Assembly: GCA_000634195.1 (NCBI GenBank)
Contig: JFLT01000015.1
Location: forward strand, 80,001 to 144,000
Length of the DNA stretch: 64,000 bases
Direction: 5' to 3'
Source of the DNA: Prochlorococcus sp. scB243_495D8
GTDB lineage: Bacteria > Cyanobacteriota > Cyanobacteriia > PCC-6307 > Cyanobiaceae
Part shown: positions 1-8,625 of the stretch, piece after piece
Position numbering within the stretch: the stretch's first letter is position 1
How the letters are laid out: the number at the start of each line of letters is the position of its first letter
The notes under the pieces: generated by a model
What the model saw: the letters and a program-made list of their open reading frames with translations, nothing else
The model's database searches: none
Told to the model about the DNA's origin: nothing
Made by a program: the position numbers and the translations under genes

Positions 1-134
1 TCACTATTAATAGTTATACCTTTAGGCCTTTTATAATTACCATGTAAATCTGATGGCGCGAAGCCATTCATTAATTGGGTCCAAAACCAAAACCAGAATT
101 TTCTGGAGGCCTTTATAAGGTATTTATTTTGCAT
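1..134 (-). CDS. Glutathione S-transferase-like protein, N-terminal fragment (runs off window)
   Basis: An open frame starts with ATG at 134 on the minus strand and runs off the left edge, leaving 44 codons. The peptide has an aromatic run (WFWFW) followed by QLMNGFAPSDLHGNYKRP. This resembles the N-terminus of the cyanobacterial ECM4/YqjG-like glutathione S-transferase proteins, as I remember them. Those enzymes act on glutathionyl conjugates such as glutathionyl-hydroquinones. The thioredoxin-fold active site would lie outside the window, so function cannot be confirmed. It is divergent from the aspartoacylase gene, with only 23 bases between the two starts. Confidence 0.5.
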   Translation of the reverse strand, partial: MQNKYLIKASRKFWFWFWTQLMNGFAPSDLHGNYKRPKGITINS

Positions 135-157
135 AAAATTTTATTTTTAAAGAAAAA

Positions 158-1063
158 ATGACTGTTCAAAGAATACTTATCGTTTCAGGCACTCATGGGA
201 ATGAAATTAATCCTGTTTGGGCGGTTAAGCAATTTAATAAAAAGGAAAATAGTTTAAATAATGGTATTGAGTATGAGTACATCATAGGGAATCCTGTTGC
301 CTATGAAAAAGGTTACAGATATATAGATGTAGATTTAAATAGATCTTTTAAAGAAATTAATAATCATGATCAAGACATCAACAGTGTTTATGAAGTTAAT
401 AGAGCTAATTTTTTAGTCGATCAATTTGGAATCCATGGATCTAAGCCCTGTCAAATTGTAATTGATTTGCATACTACTACTGCAAATATGGGAACAAGCA
501 TTGTTTTGTATGGGAGGAGATTCAAAGATTTTTGTTTAGCGGCATTACTGCAGAACAAATTTGGATTACCTATTTATTTGCACGAAAAAGATAAAGCTCA
601 AACTGGCTTTCTTGTAGAAGCTTGGCCATGTGGTCTAGTTATTGAAATAGGAGCTGTGGCACAAAATCTTTATGATCCAAAAATCATAGATAGATTCTCA
701 ATAATTATTAGCTCCCTAAGAGAAGAGATAGATAAATTAAAAAACAATCTTATAGAACTTCCAAAGGAATTAGTTGTTCACGTTCATCAAGGGAGTATAG
801 ATTATCCAAGAGATGAAAAGGGAGATATTGATGGCCTAATTCATCCTGAGAGAATAAACCAAGATTGGAAAATGATTAAAAAAGGAGATCCATTATTTCT
901 GGATAGCCAAGGAATAATTCACAAGTATGACGGAGACCAATTGATTTGGCCTGTTTTTATTGGAGAAGTAGCTTATAAGGAAAAAAAAATTGCCATGAGC
1001 TACACAAAAAAAGAAGTGATTCGTTCCAATAAACAATGGGTTCAAGAGTTTGAAAGTCTTTAA
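158..1063 (+). CDS. Aspartoacylase / succinylglutamate desuccinylase family zinc hydrolase
   Basis: A 301-residue zinc-dependent amidohydrolase of the AstE/aspartoacylase family (M14-like fold), which removes an acyl group from an N-acyl amino acid such as N-acetylaspartate. Visible motifs are GTHGNE at 11-16 (zinc ligands His13 and Glu16), DLNR at 59-62 (substrate-binding Asn-Arg), His105 in IDLHTT (third zinc ligand) and Glu163 in VIEIGA (catalytic Glu). The length is normal for the family. The native substrate in a marine cyanobacterium is unknown; no N-acetylaspartate synthesis gene is nearby. The ATG start follows a poly-A stretch with no strong Shine-Dalgarno sequence. It lies upstream of psbA on the same strand, but the 433-base gap argues against cotranscription. 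Confidence 0.85.
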   Translation: MTVQRILIVSGTHGNEINPVWAVKQFNKKENSLNNGIEYEYIIGNPVAYEKGYRYIDVDLNRSFKEINNHDQDINSVYEVNRANFLVDQFGIHGSKPCQIVIDLHTTTANMGTSIVLYGRRFKDFCLAALLQNKFGLPIYLHEKDKAQTGFLVEAWPCGLVIEIGAVAQNLYDPKIIDRFSIIISSLREEIDKLKNNLIELPKELVVHVHQGSIDYPRDEKGDIDGLIHPERINQDWKMIKKGDPLFLDSQGIIHKYDGDQLIWPVFIGEVAYKEKKIAMSYTKKEVIRSNKQWVQEFESL

Positions 1064-1179
1064 ATTAAGAAATCGGAACAATAAATCGCTGAAAAGTAAT
1101 AAGGATTATTTATTTCATAGATAAGTTTATTTAATATTTAATAATTTTATTTTTTTTTTAATTTTTAAACCTTAAAAAC

Positions 1180-1308
1180 CTAAATTCTTTCACTCCAATA
1201 AATAACAGCTCCAAAAGCCTCTAATTGCAGCCTTCTATGCTTAGCCTCTCTTAAGAAAACTACCTCTCTAGATCTTCTTCCGTTAAGAAGCCATTCGATT
1301 ATTACCAA
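1180..1308 (-). CDS. Probable small protein of 42 residues, unknown function
   Basis: A short minus-strand frame between the aspartoacylase gene and psbA. It opens with TTG at 1308, one of the first codons after an in-frame TGA, and closes with TAG at 1180. GAGG, a good ribosome-binding site, lies seven bases before the TTG. The peptide is basic and amphipathic: it starts MVIIEWLLNGRRSREVVFL and ends AFGAVIYWSERI, with seven Arg. It has no signal peptide or clear membrane helix. The stretch is visibly less AT-rich than the flanking spacers, which supports coding. I recognise no named domain. It is divergent from psbA, with about 190 bases between start codons, so the two could share a regulatory region. 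Conservation in other strains would settle it. Confidence 0.55.
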   Translation of the reverse strand: MVIIEWLLNGRRSREVVFLREAKHRRLQLEAFGAVIYWSERI

Positions 1309-1496
1309 GTTGAATCCTCAATAACAAAGAAAATCTTAAGACATGGAAGTTCTTTTCTCCTGTTTTCCAAAAAATAAGTTTACTTAAAGGAAAAATATTT
1401 ACACATTTTTAGCGATTTTGGTCTAAAATCTTCGAAGCGGAATTAATTTCCGTTTTTATTTACACGTCTCACTTTAGAGACATACTTTACGAACTC
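1309..1496 (+). promoter_or_regulatory. psbA upstream region: candidate promoter and structured leader
   Basis: This is the only spacer of note near psbA; together with the small minus-strand frame it fills 1064-1496. A TAAAAT at 1424-1429 is a good -10 candidate, placing the transcript start near 1435-1437. A TTTACA at 1398-1403 is a possible -35, but its spacing of 20 is long. The inferred leader of about 60 bases holds two perfect 5-bp stem-loops: CGGAA/TTCCG at 1438-1452, followed by TTTTT, and GTCTC/GAGAC at 1466-1481, ending 15 bases before the ATG. No strong Shine-Dalgarno sequence precedes the psbA start. Promoter placement is inference; the inverted repeats are seen directly. Confidence 0.45.
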
Positions 1497-2579
1497 ATGA
1501 CAACAATTCAGCAGCAGCGTTCTTCGCTGTTAAAAGGTTGGCCACAGTTTTGTGAGTGGGTAACATCAACTAACAACAGAATTTATGTTGGTTGGTTCGG
1601 CGTCTTAATGATTCCATGCCTTCTTACAGCAGCGGCTTGCTTCATCGTTGCATTCATTGCAGCACCACCAGTAGACATCGACGGAATTAGAGAGCCAGTT
1701 GCTGGTTCATTCCTATATGGAAACAACATCATCTCAGGTGCAGTTGTTCCTTCATCTAACGCTATTGGTCTACACTTCTACCCAATTTGGGAAGCAGCTA
1801 CTGTAGATGAGTGGTTATATAACGGTGGTCCTTACCAGCTTGTAATTTTCCACTTCCTAATTGGTATCTCAGCATACATGGGAAGACAGTGGGAGCTTTC
1901 ATACCGTTTAGGTATGCGTCCTTGGATCTGTGTTGCATACTCTGCACCAGTTTCAGCAGCTTTCGCAGTATTCCTTGTATACCCATTCGGTCAAGGTTCA
2001 TTCTCTGACGGAATGCCTCTAGGTATCTCTGGAACATTTAACTTCATGTTTGTTTTCCAAGCAGAGCACAACATTCTCATGCACCCATTCCACATGGCTG
2101 GTGTTGCTGGTATGTTCGGAGGATCTTTATTCTCAGCTATGCACGGTTCACTTGTTACTTCATCTCTAATCAGAGAAACAACTGAGACAGAGTCTCAGAA
2201 CTATGGTTACAAGTTCGGACAAGAAGAAGAAACATACAACATCGTTGCAGCTCATGGCTACTTCGGTCGTTTGATCTTCCAATATGCAAGTTTCAACAAC
2301 AGCAGAAGTCTTCACTTCTTCCTAGCTGTATTCCCAGTTGTTTGTGTATGGTTAACTTCAATGGGTATCTGCACAATGGCATTCAACCTTAACGGTTTCA
2401 ACTTCAACCAGTCAGTTGTTGATGCAAACGGTAAGATTGTTCCTACATGGGGTGACGTTCTTAACAGAGCAAACCTAGGTATGGAAGTAATGCACGAGCG
2501 TAACGCTCACAACTTCCCACTTGATCTAGCAGCAGCTGAGTCTACAACAGTAGCTCTTTCAGCTCCAGCTATCGGTTAA
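1497..2579 (+). CDS. psbA: Photosystem II reaction-centre protein D1
   Basis: The 360-residue D1 core subunit of photosystem II in the thylakoid membrane. It carries the redox-active tyrosine, binds P680, pheophytin and the exchangeable quinone QB, and provides most ligands of the Mn4CaO5 cluster. Numbering is one higher than in the usual D1 because of an N-terminal insertion. The region [14 protein letters not shown] contains the tyrosine (standard Tyr161) and Asp170. His199 in HPFHMAG matches standard His198. The C-terminus NFPLDLA is followed by a 15-residue extension that CtpA would remove. The residue matching standard position 130 is Gln (MGRQWELSY), the D1:1 or low-light type in Synechococcus, rather than Glu. 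Five transmembrane helices are evident. The gene uses more C-ending codons than its neighbours, as highly expressed genes do. Confidence 0.99.
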   Translation: MTTIQQQRSSLLKGWPQFCEWVTSTNNRIYVGWFGVLMIPCLLTAAACFIVAFIAAPPVDIDGIREPVAGSFLYGNNIISGAVVPSSNAIGLHFYPIWEAATVDEWLYNGGPYQLVIFHFLIGISAYMGRQWELSYRLGMRPWICVAYSAPVSAAFAVFLVYPFGQGSFSDGMPLGISGTFNFMFVFQAEHNILMHPFHMAGVAGMFGGSLFSAMHGSLVTSSLIRETTETESQNYGYKFGQEEETYNIVAAHGYFGRLIFQYASFNNSRSLHFFLAVFPVVCVWLTSMGICTMAFNLNGFNFNQSVVDANGKIVPTWGDVLNRANLGMEVMHERNAHNFPLDLAAAESTTVALSAPAIG

Positions 2580-2600
2580 GCTTAAAGTTCTCAAATTCAT

Positions 2601-2628
2601 AAGCCCCCTTTTTGGGGGCTTTTTTTTG
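2601..2628 (+). terminator. Rho-independent terminator of psbA
   Basis: A perfect 8-bp stem (AAGCCCCC pairing with GGGGGCTT) with a five-T loop, followed by a run of T. It begins 22 bases after the psbA stop. The GC-rich stem stands out in this AT-rich sequence and should end the psbA transcript efficiently. Confidence 0.95.
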
Positions 2629-2687
2629 TTTAATTTTTAATTGGTTTCATATAATGTTTATATATAGATAAAACATTTGATATTTCT

Positions 2688-3785
2688 ATGAGTAGTAGTT
2701 TTGGAAAAATTTTTCGTGTTAGTACTTTTGGAGAATCACATGGTGGTGCAGTAGGAGTTATCCTTGATGGATGTCCACCTAAGTTAAAAATAGATATAAA
2801 TCTGATACAAAATGAATTAGATAGGCGCAGACCTGGCCAAAGTGACATTACAACACCCAGAAATGAAGAAGATAAAATTGAAATATTAAGTGGGATAAAG
2901 GAAGGGTTAACACTTGGAACTCCAATAGCAATGTTGGTAAGAAATAAGGATCAAAGACCAGGAGATTATAATAATTTGGAGCAGGTATTTAGACCTTCTC
3001 ATGCAGATGGTACATATCATCTGAAATATGGAATTCAAGCAAGTTCTGGCGGTGGAAGAGCCTCTGCTAGAGAAACAATTGGGAGAGTAGCTGCTGGTGC
3101 TGTAGCAAAACAATTATTAAAAACCTTCTCTAACACTGAAATACTATCTTGGGTAAAGCGTATACATGATATTGATTCTGATATAAATAAAGAGAAGATA
3201 TCTCTCAAAAAAATAGATTCTAATATTGTTAGATGTCCTGATGAAAAGGTATCAACAGAAATGATAGAGAGAATTAAGGAATTAAAGCGTCAAGGAGACT
3301 CTTGCGGCGGGGTTATTGAATGTCTAGTAAAGAATGTTCCCTCTGGTCTTGGAATGCCTGTTTTTGATAAATTAGAAGCTGATTTAGCAAAGGCTTTGAT
3401 GTCTTTGCCTGCCACGAAAGGCTTTGAAATAGGTTCAGGTTTCTCTGGAACTTATTTAAAAGGAAGCGAACATAATGATGCCTTCATCAAGTCTGATGAT
3501 ATTAGTAAGTTAAGAACAACATCAAACAATTCAGGAGGTATACAGGGCGGAATAAGTAATGGTGAAAATATCGAGATGAAGATAGCTTTTAAACCTACAG
3601 CAACCATCGGGAAAGAACAGAAAACAGTAAATGCTGAAGGTAAAGAAGTACTTATGAAAGCAAAAGGGAGACACGATCCATGCGTTCTACCAAGAGCAGT
3701 TCCCATGGTTGATGCTATGGTAGCTTTAGTACTTGCTGATCATTTGCTTCTAAATCATGCTCAATGTGACCTAATCAATAAGTAG
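2688..3785 (+). CDS. aroC: Chorismate synthase
   Basis: A 365-residue enzyme of the last shikimate-pathway step. It converts 5-enolpyruvylshikimate-3-phosphate to chorismate, using reduced FMN without net redox change, in the cytosol. The family signature GESHGGAVG lies at 15-23, and RPGQSD and [12 protein letters not shown] are the conserved flavin and phosphate-binding segments. [15 protein letters not shown] near the C-terminus is also diagnostic. The length is normal. The ATG start is about 60 bases after the psbA terminator, so it needs its own promoter. It converges on the eda-like gene with a 34-base gap. Confidence 0.98.
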   Translation: MSSSFGKIFRVSTFGESHGGAVGVILDGCPPKLKIDINLIQNELDRRRPGQSDITTPRNEEDKIEILSGIKEGLTLGTPIAMLVRNKDQRPGDYNNLEQVFRPSHADGTYHLKYGIQASSGGGRASARETIGRVAAGAVAKQLLKTFSNTEILSWVKRIHDIDSDINKEKISLKKIDSNIVRCPDEKVSTEMIERIKELKRQGDSCGGVIECLVKNVPSGLGMPVFDKLEADLAKALMSLPATKGFEIGSGFSGTYLKGSEHNDAFIKSDDISKLRTTSNNSGGIQGGISNGENIEMKIAFKPTATIGKEQKTVNAEGKEVLMKAKGRHDPCVLPRAVPMVDAMVALVLADHLLLNHAQCDLINK

Positions 3786-3819
3786 TAGTTTTGTTGAATA
3801 AATTATATTTATCCTTAAC

Positions 3820-4446
3820 TTAATTATTTTTGAGCCATTCATATATTTTTGGATCAAATTTTTTATTTTTGATAGCTTTATCTCCAATTACAACTGCTTT
3901 ATACCCTAAAGATTTATAAGTTTTTAAATCATTGATTGATAGTCCTCCAGCAGCAATGAAATCAATATTTTTATAGTTGTGTATATTTAACGAACTATCT
4001 TTACTTTTGATTGGGTAAATTTTGATAATGTTGCAATTTAAATCTATCGCTTCCTTAAGATCTTTTAAATTATTAATTCCAGGAATTAATAAATAATTTT
4101 TTGACTGCGCATAATTGAATAGATCTTTATCCCAAAATTTCATCATCGAAAAATTCAATCCAATTTTTAAAGAATCTTCTATTGATTGCTTATTAACTAT
4201 GGAGGCAGAGCCTAAATTAATTCTTGGATATTGAATTTTGATATCGGATACAAAATCGAACCAATTTTCGTTCTTAGACCAACTTATTTCAATATTCTTT
4301 AATCCTAATTTTACTAAGTTTTCTAATTCTTCAAAAAATGAATTTCTTATGGAGGTATTTGAGTAAATATTATCTTCAGGTTTTATAAGTAAAAAAAAAG
4401 ACTCACTTTTCAGGTACTCCGAAAAAGAATCTTCTTTATTATGCAT
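3820..4446 (-). CDS. eda: 2-keto-3-deoxy-6-phosphogluconate aldolase (KDPG/KHG family)
   Basis: A 208-residue class I aldolase of the KDPG/KHG family, which splits 2-keto-3-deoxy-6-phosphogluconate into pyruvate and glyceraldehyde-3-phosphate (Entner-Doudoroff pathway); some members also act on oxaloacetate or 4-hydroxy-2-oxoglutarate. The TIM-barrel pattern is visible: NIEISWS (strand with the catalytic Glu), LGSASIVN, LLIPGINN, IIKIYPI (Schiff-base Lys) and FIAAGGLSINDL (phosphate-binding loop). The sequence is rather divergent and Lys/Asn-rich. No edd gene for the preceding dehydratase is in the window. It lies 20 bases downstream of ftsH on the same strand, so the two may be cotranscribed. 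Confidence 0.85.
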   Translation of the reverse strand: MHNKEDSFSEYLKSESFFLLIKPEDNIYSNTSIRNSFFEELENLVKLGLKNIEISWSKNENWFDFVSDIKIQYPRINLGSASIVNKQSIEDSLKIGLNFSMMKFWDKDLFNYAQSKNYLLIPGINNLKDLKEAIDLNCNIIKIYPIKSKDSSLNIHNYKNIDFIAAGGLSINDLKTYKSLGYKAVVIGDKAIKNKKFDPKIYEWLKNN

Positions 4447-4466
4447 TAAAAATTTAAAATTCCGCG

Positions 4467-6320
4467 TTAAATATAGTTTGCGACTTTTACTTCTGAGCGG
4501 TTGAGCAAGTCTTGAATATCTTCAGTATCTATAGTTTCTCTTTCAATTAGCATTTGAGCCATTTCGTCAAGAACTATTCTATTATCTGTTAAAACTTTTG
4601 TAGCTCTCTTATAGGCAACATCAACAAGTTCTGAAACTTCTACATCGATTGTTGCGGCTGTGTCTTCAGAGAAGTCTCTTGTAGAACTCATATCTCTTCC
4701 GAGAAACATTCCACCTTGAGATTGACCTAGAGCTACTGGACCTATTTTGTCACTCATACCGAATTTTGTGATCATTTGTCTTGCTACATTGGCAACTTGT
4801 TGTAAATCATTTGAAGCTCCGGTTGTTACTTCTTCTTCTCCATAGACTATTTCTTCAGCAACTCTTCCACCAAGAGCTACAGCCATTTGATTTTGAAGGT
4901 AAGAACGAGAGTAAAGACCAGATTCCATTCTTTCTTCACTTGGAGTAAAGAAGGTTAGACCCCCAGCTTGACCTCTTGGAATGATTGAAACCTTTGCTAC
5001 TGGATCATAATCAGGCATTAATGCTCCAACGAGTGCATGACCAGCTTCGTGATAAGCAACTAATTCTTTTTTCTTAGCACTGATGACTCTATCTTTCTTT
5101 TCTGGGCCGGCCATAACTCTTTCAATGGCATCACCGACTTCATCGTTACTTACTTTATCTAAATCTTTTCTAGCTGCTAGTATTGCTGCTTCATTTAAAA
5201 GATTAGCTAAATCTGCACCAGTAAATCCTGGTGTTCTTCTGGCAACTTTATCTAAATCAACGTCTTTTGAAAGAGTTTTATCTTTCGCATGAACATTTAA
5301 TATCTGCAATCTTCCAGCATAATCAGGGCGATCTACTGTTACTTGTCTATCGAATCTTCCAGGACGCATTAAAGCTGAATCTAAGACATCTGGTCTGTTG
5401 GTTGCAGCAACTATTATTATTCCTGAATTACCTTCAAAACCATCCATTTCGGTTAAGAGTTGATTTAATGTTTGTTCTCTTTCATCATTTCCTCCGCCCA
5501 TACCAGCACCTCTTTGTCTTCCAACTGCATCTATTTCGTCAATAAACACAATACAAGGAGCATTCTTTTTAGCTTGTTCAAAAAGATCTCTAACTCTGCT
5601 AGCTCCAACCCCAACAAACATCTCTACAAATTCTGAGCCAGATATTGAGAAAAAAGGTACACCTGCTTCTCCAGCAACTGCTTTAGCTAACAATGTTTTT
5701 CCAGTACCAGGAGGACCAACAAGAAGAACTCCTTTTGGAATTTTTGCTCCGACTGCAGTAAATCTATCTGGGCTCTTAAGGAAATCTACAACTTCTGTGA
5801 GTTCTAATTTTGCACCTTCTACACCAGCAACATCTGTAAAGGTTACTTGTGTAGATGGTTCCATTTGAAGTCTAGCTTTGCTCTTGCCAAAACTCATGGC
5901 AGGATTACCACCTCCAGCATTACCACTTTGGGATCTTCTGAAAAGAAAAAATAAGCCTCCAATTAAAAGTACTGGGAAAATTAAGCTACTTATGGCTTGT
6001 TGCCATGGGTTGGCTAATTTTGTAGGAGTTACAGCGATATCTACATTATTCTCAGTCAGAATTTTTAATAAATCTTTGTCAGGGGCTAAATTAACCTCAG
6101 ACCTGCTCCCATCATTTTCAACAACTTGAGCTGTAGCATTATCTGGAGATATTAAGACTCTACTGATTTCTTTATCTTGAACTGCCTCTATAAAATCACT
6201 ATATCTCAAGGTCTTTGTAGAACTTTCAGTACTAGGTTTATCAAAAACTGAAGTACCAATGAAAATTACAGTAATGACAGCTAGGACATAAAGTCCTACG
6301 TTTCTCCAACGTTTGTTCAC
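4467..6320 (-). CDS. ftsH: ATP-dependent zinc metalloprotease FtsH
   Basis: A 617-residue membrane AAA+ protease. In cyanobacteria the thylakoid FtsH hexamers remove photodamaged D1 during photosystem II repair. Two transmembrane segments lie near 8-23 and 110-127. Walker A is GPPGTGKT at 202-209, Walker B is IVFIDEID at 257-264, and the second region of homology is near 306-326. The zinc-protease site is HEAGH at 424-428. Length and architecture match thylakoid FtsH2-type proteins, but the orthologue class cannot be fixed without a tree. The start is GTG at 6320. It shares this region with psbA and psbO. Confidence 0.97.
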   Translation of the reverse strand: MNKRWRNVGLYVLAVITVIFIGTSVFDKPSTESSTKTLRYSDFIEAVQDKEISRVLISPDNATAQVVENDGSRSEVNLAPDKDLLKILTENNVDIAVTPTKLANPWQQAISSLIFPVLLIGGLFFLFRRSQSGNAGGGNPAMSFGKSKARLQMEPSTQVTFTDVAGVEGAKLELTEVVDFLKSPDRFTAVGAKIPKGVLLVGPPGTGKTLLAKAVAGEAGVPFFSISGSEFVEMFVGVGASRVRDLFEQAKKNAPCIVFIDEIDAVGRQRGAGMGGGNDEREQTLNQLLTEMDGFEGNSGIIIVAATNRPDVLDSALMRPGRFDRQVTVDRPDYAGRLQILNVHAKDKTLSKDVDLDKVARRTPGFTGADLANLLNEAAILAARKDLDKVSNDEVGDAIERVMAGPEKKDRVISAKKKELVAYHEAGHALVGALMPDYDPVAKVSIIPRGQAGGLTFFTPSEERMESGLYSRSYLQNQMAVALGGRVAEEIVYGEEEVTTGASNDLQQVANVARQMITKFGMSDKIGPVALGQSQGGMFLGRDMSSTRDFSEDTAATIDVEVSELVDVAYKRATKVLTDNRIVLDEMAQMLIERETIDTEDIQDLLNRSEVKVANYI

Positions 6321-6366
6321 GATAAAAAATCTTTAATAGATCTATAATACTAATAATAAAACAATA

Positions 6367-7542
6367 TTAAGAGCTTCTTAGAACATCTACTACACTTTTG
6401 AATGCAAACCATTCAGGAATTGGTTCGCCATTCCTCAATTTCTTTCTAAATTCCGTACCACTAAGTTTCATAATTTCATAATTAAATTCTTTGGCTTCTT
6501 CAGCTGTTATATATCCTTTTTCCTTCGTATATACTAAATTTTTTGAAGGAACAGTTTGCATCATCAATTCATCTGCACACTTATTCGCAAAATTCTGGGC
6601 ATCATATGGCCCATAAAAATCTTCACCAGTTGACGACGACTTACAACCAGCCATATCTCTACCAATAATAAAGTGGGTGCAGCCATAATTTCTTCTTATT
6701 ATCATATGTTGAAGGGCTTCTCTTGGACCTGCCATATGCATTGAATAAGGTAAAAAAGCCCATTTTATTCTCTCATTAGATATTTCCTCTTCTAATTCTT
6801 TGTAGGTCAAATATCTAACTTTTCCAGGAATATCATCTTGTTGAGTTGGTCCACAAGTTGGATGAACTAAAACAACTGCGTTAGAGGAGACATTATCTGA
6901 AAGTAAGGCATTAGTAAATAATTCATAATGTGCTCTATGAATTGGATTTCTGCATTGAAATGCAACTACATCATGATTAGATGGCAGTGAAGATCTAACT
7001 TCTTCAGGGGTTTTGCAGGGGAATTCTCTAATTGGTAGTTCGAAACCATAAACTCTTCCTCCTATATAAAATCTACCTCTCTCGTTAAAAATCATCTTAA
7101 CAGCAGGATGATCTAAGGAATTAGTACCATAACAAAGTTCAGCTTCTAAGGATTTGTCAGGCTCCCATTTAGAGCTAACTTCTAAAACTGCTATTTTTTG
7201 TTTTTTATAGGTAAGTAATATTGTATCTCCAGTTTTTAATTTTTCATTATTTGAATCAAATACAATAGGCAAGCCAAAAAGCAACCCGCTTGTATTTCTA
7301 TTATTTTTAATGACCGAATTGTAGTTATTTTCATCCATAAAACCTTCCAATGGAGAAAAAGCTCCAACCATCAAAAGTTCTACATCGCATGCATTTCTCT
7401 CACTACATTCAAACTCATAAGTAGCTTTAGAAATAAGATCATTCTTAAGGTTTTTATCTTTGATAATTAAATTTTTTAGTTCCCCTCCATATGGCGGTAT
7501 TAGTCCATCAGTATCTGTTTTAGTTTTTTGTTGTAATTCCAT
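6367..7542 (-). CDS. sat: Sulfate adenylyltransferase (ATP sulfurylase)
   Basis: A 391-residue enzyme that makes adenosine 5'-phosphosulfate from ATP and sulfate, the first step of sulfate assimilation. It has the PUA-like N-terminal part (SPLEGFMDENNYNSV), the catalytic HxxH in RNPIHRAHYELF at His202 and His205, and the C-terminal GRDMAGC segment. There is no fused APS kinase domain, as is normal for this monofunctional type. It lies 47 bases upstream of ftsH on the same strand. The psbO terminator lies just upstream, so sat should have its own promoter within about 30 bases of spacer or rely on readthrough. Confidence 0.97.
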   Translation of the reverse strand: MELQQKTKTDTDGLIPPYGGELKNLIIKDKNLKNDLISKATYEFECSERNACDVELLMVGAFSPLEGFMDENNYNSVIKNNRNTSGLLFGLPIVFDSNNEKLKTGDTILLTYKKQKIAVLEVSSKWEPDKSLEAELCYGTNSLDHPAVKMIFNERGRFYIGGRVYGFELPIREFPCKTPEEVRSSLPSNHDVVAFQCRNPIHRAHYELFTNALLSDNVSSNAVVLVHPTCGPTQQDDIPGKVRYLTYKELEEEISNERIKWAFLPYSMHMAGPREALQHMIIRRNYGCTHFIIGRDMAGCKSSSTGEDFYGPYDAQNFANKCADELMMQTVPSKNLVYTKEKGYITAEEAKEFNYEIMKLSGTEFRKKLRNGEPIPEWFAFKSVVDVLRSS

Positions 7543-7570
7543 TTTTAAAATTGATAAAGAAAAATTTTGA

Positions 7571-7599
7571 AAAAAAAAGGGGGGTTTACCCCCCTTTTT
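7571..7599 (-). terminator. Rho-independent terminator of psbO
   Basis: Six G pair with six C around a TTTA/TAAA loop, and the stem is extended by A/T pairs. On the minus strand it begins 15 bases after the psbO stop and is followed by a T run. It separates psbO from sat. Confidence 0.93.
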
Positions 7600-7613
7600 C
7601 TCTTGATTAGGAT

Positions 7614-8408
7614 TTATGCCTTTCTTCCGTAAAGCTCCCCAATTATTTTTACATCAAGTGGATCCTTTGAACCCATGTCTGTATCTGAAGGTTGGATTGC
7701 TTCAAAAGTACCAGCAAATTCGTCTGTGTCAGAATCTACATTGTTGATTGAAAGAGTAATAACGCCAGTACCGTTCACATCAACTTTAATATTTTCTTTT
7801 GCAAGTTCTTCGTCATCGCCTCCTAATGCAACTAAACCTTGAGCATATTCAACACCAGTATTTTTAGCTCTTGCCTTAGGATCTAGAAAATCACCAGTTC
7901 TGTAGTTAGGTGTAAATGTTGAACCACTAACCTCAGTGCCTGGCTCAATTGATGAAGGTAAATCAGCTGTAAGATCTTTTGCTGAGAATGCAAATGGCAC
8001 CTCTAAACCACCAGGAGTTAATACAGTAATAAGTTGAAAATCAATACCACCTTTTTCAGTGAAAGTTCCTGAATCTATATCTCCATAAACTTCTGTCACA
8101 GTGGTGTTATTTCTAGGACTAATAATTTTTGTAGAAACAAATTCTGCAGCTTTTCGTTTTGTCCCTGGCACTTTTACATAAACTTCTGTTGGATGCATGC
8201 ATATTCCTTTAAGGCTATCTCCATTCCCTAAAGATATTGATCCGACAAGAGATGAGTCTAATGTAGGGCAATCATTAGCTTTTCCTGTGTTAACAACATC
8301 TGTAAATTGTGCATTTCCTCTTTCAGAAAAAGCAAATGTTTTAACAGGTACGAAAGCAAAAGTTATACAAATTGAAATAACAAAAGCTAAGAAAGAACGA
8401 ATTCTCAT
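7614..8408 (-). CDS. psbO: Photosystem II manganese-stabilizing protein PsbO
   Basis: The 33-kDa extrinsic subunit on the lumenal side of photosystem II; it stabilises the Mn4CaO5 cluster and its chloride requirement. From the ATG at 8408 the product has 264 residues. Starting there gives a classical signal peptide: MRIRSF, a hydrophobic core, then KTFAF, with cleavage likely next to SERG. An earlier in-frame ATG at 8453 would add 15 residues before the signal and is less likely. Conserved PsbO blocks include CMHPTEVYVK, KGGIDFQLITV and the C-terminal LYGRKA. It is followed by a strong terminator and has a 172-base upstream spacer that must hold the promoter. Confidence 0.97.
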   Translation of the reverse strand: MRIRSFLAFVISICITFAFVPVKTFAFSERGNAQFTDVVNTGKANDCPTLDSSLVGSISLGNGDSLKGICMHPTEVYVKVPGTKRKAAEFVSTKIISPRNNTTVTEVYGDIDSGTFTEKGGIDFQLITVLTPGGLEVPFAFSAKDLTADLPSSIEPGTEVSGSTFTPNYRTGDFLDPKARAKNTGVEYAQGLVALGGDDEELAKENIKVDVNGTGVITLSINNVDSDTDEFAGTFEAIQPSDTDMGSKDPLDVKIIGELYGRKA

Positions 8409-8625
8409 AATTAAAGTTGCAGTAAAGTTCTGTGACGATAGATTAAAGGTCATCTAATAAGTTCAGTACGGATATTACAAGGGAAAGGACCATAAAAGAT
8501 AGGACTATTAAATCCTCGAAACAACCCGTAGCTTTTTAGATTTTAAAAAACTGGAATTATTTTAAGCTATCACACTATTTTTAATGATTAAGATTACAAA
8601 AAAATACAAATTAAAAAATTTTTTT

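Noticed and set aside
893..1081. Minus-strand 62-codon frame over the end of the aspartoacylase gene
   Set aside because: A shadow of a gene with clear catalytic motifs; no ribosome-binding site or family resemblance.
1430..1437. CTTCGAAG palindrome near the psbA transcript start
   Set aside because: Eight-base palindromes are common by chance and no known operator has this form.
5231..5545. Plus-strand 104-codon frame over ftsH
   Set aside because: It is antisense to the FtsH ATPase core, and its product is low-complexity hydrophobic.
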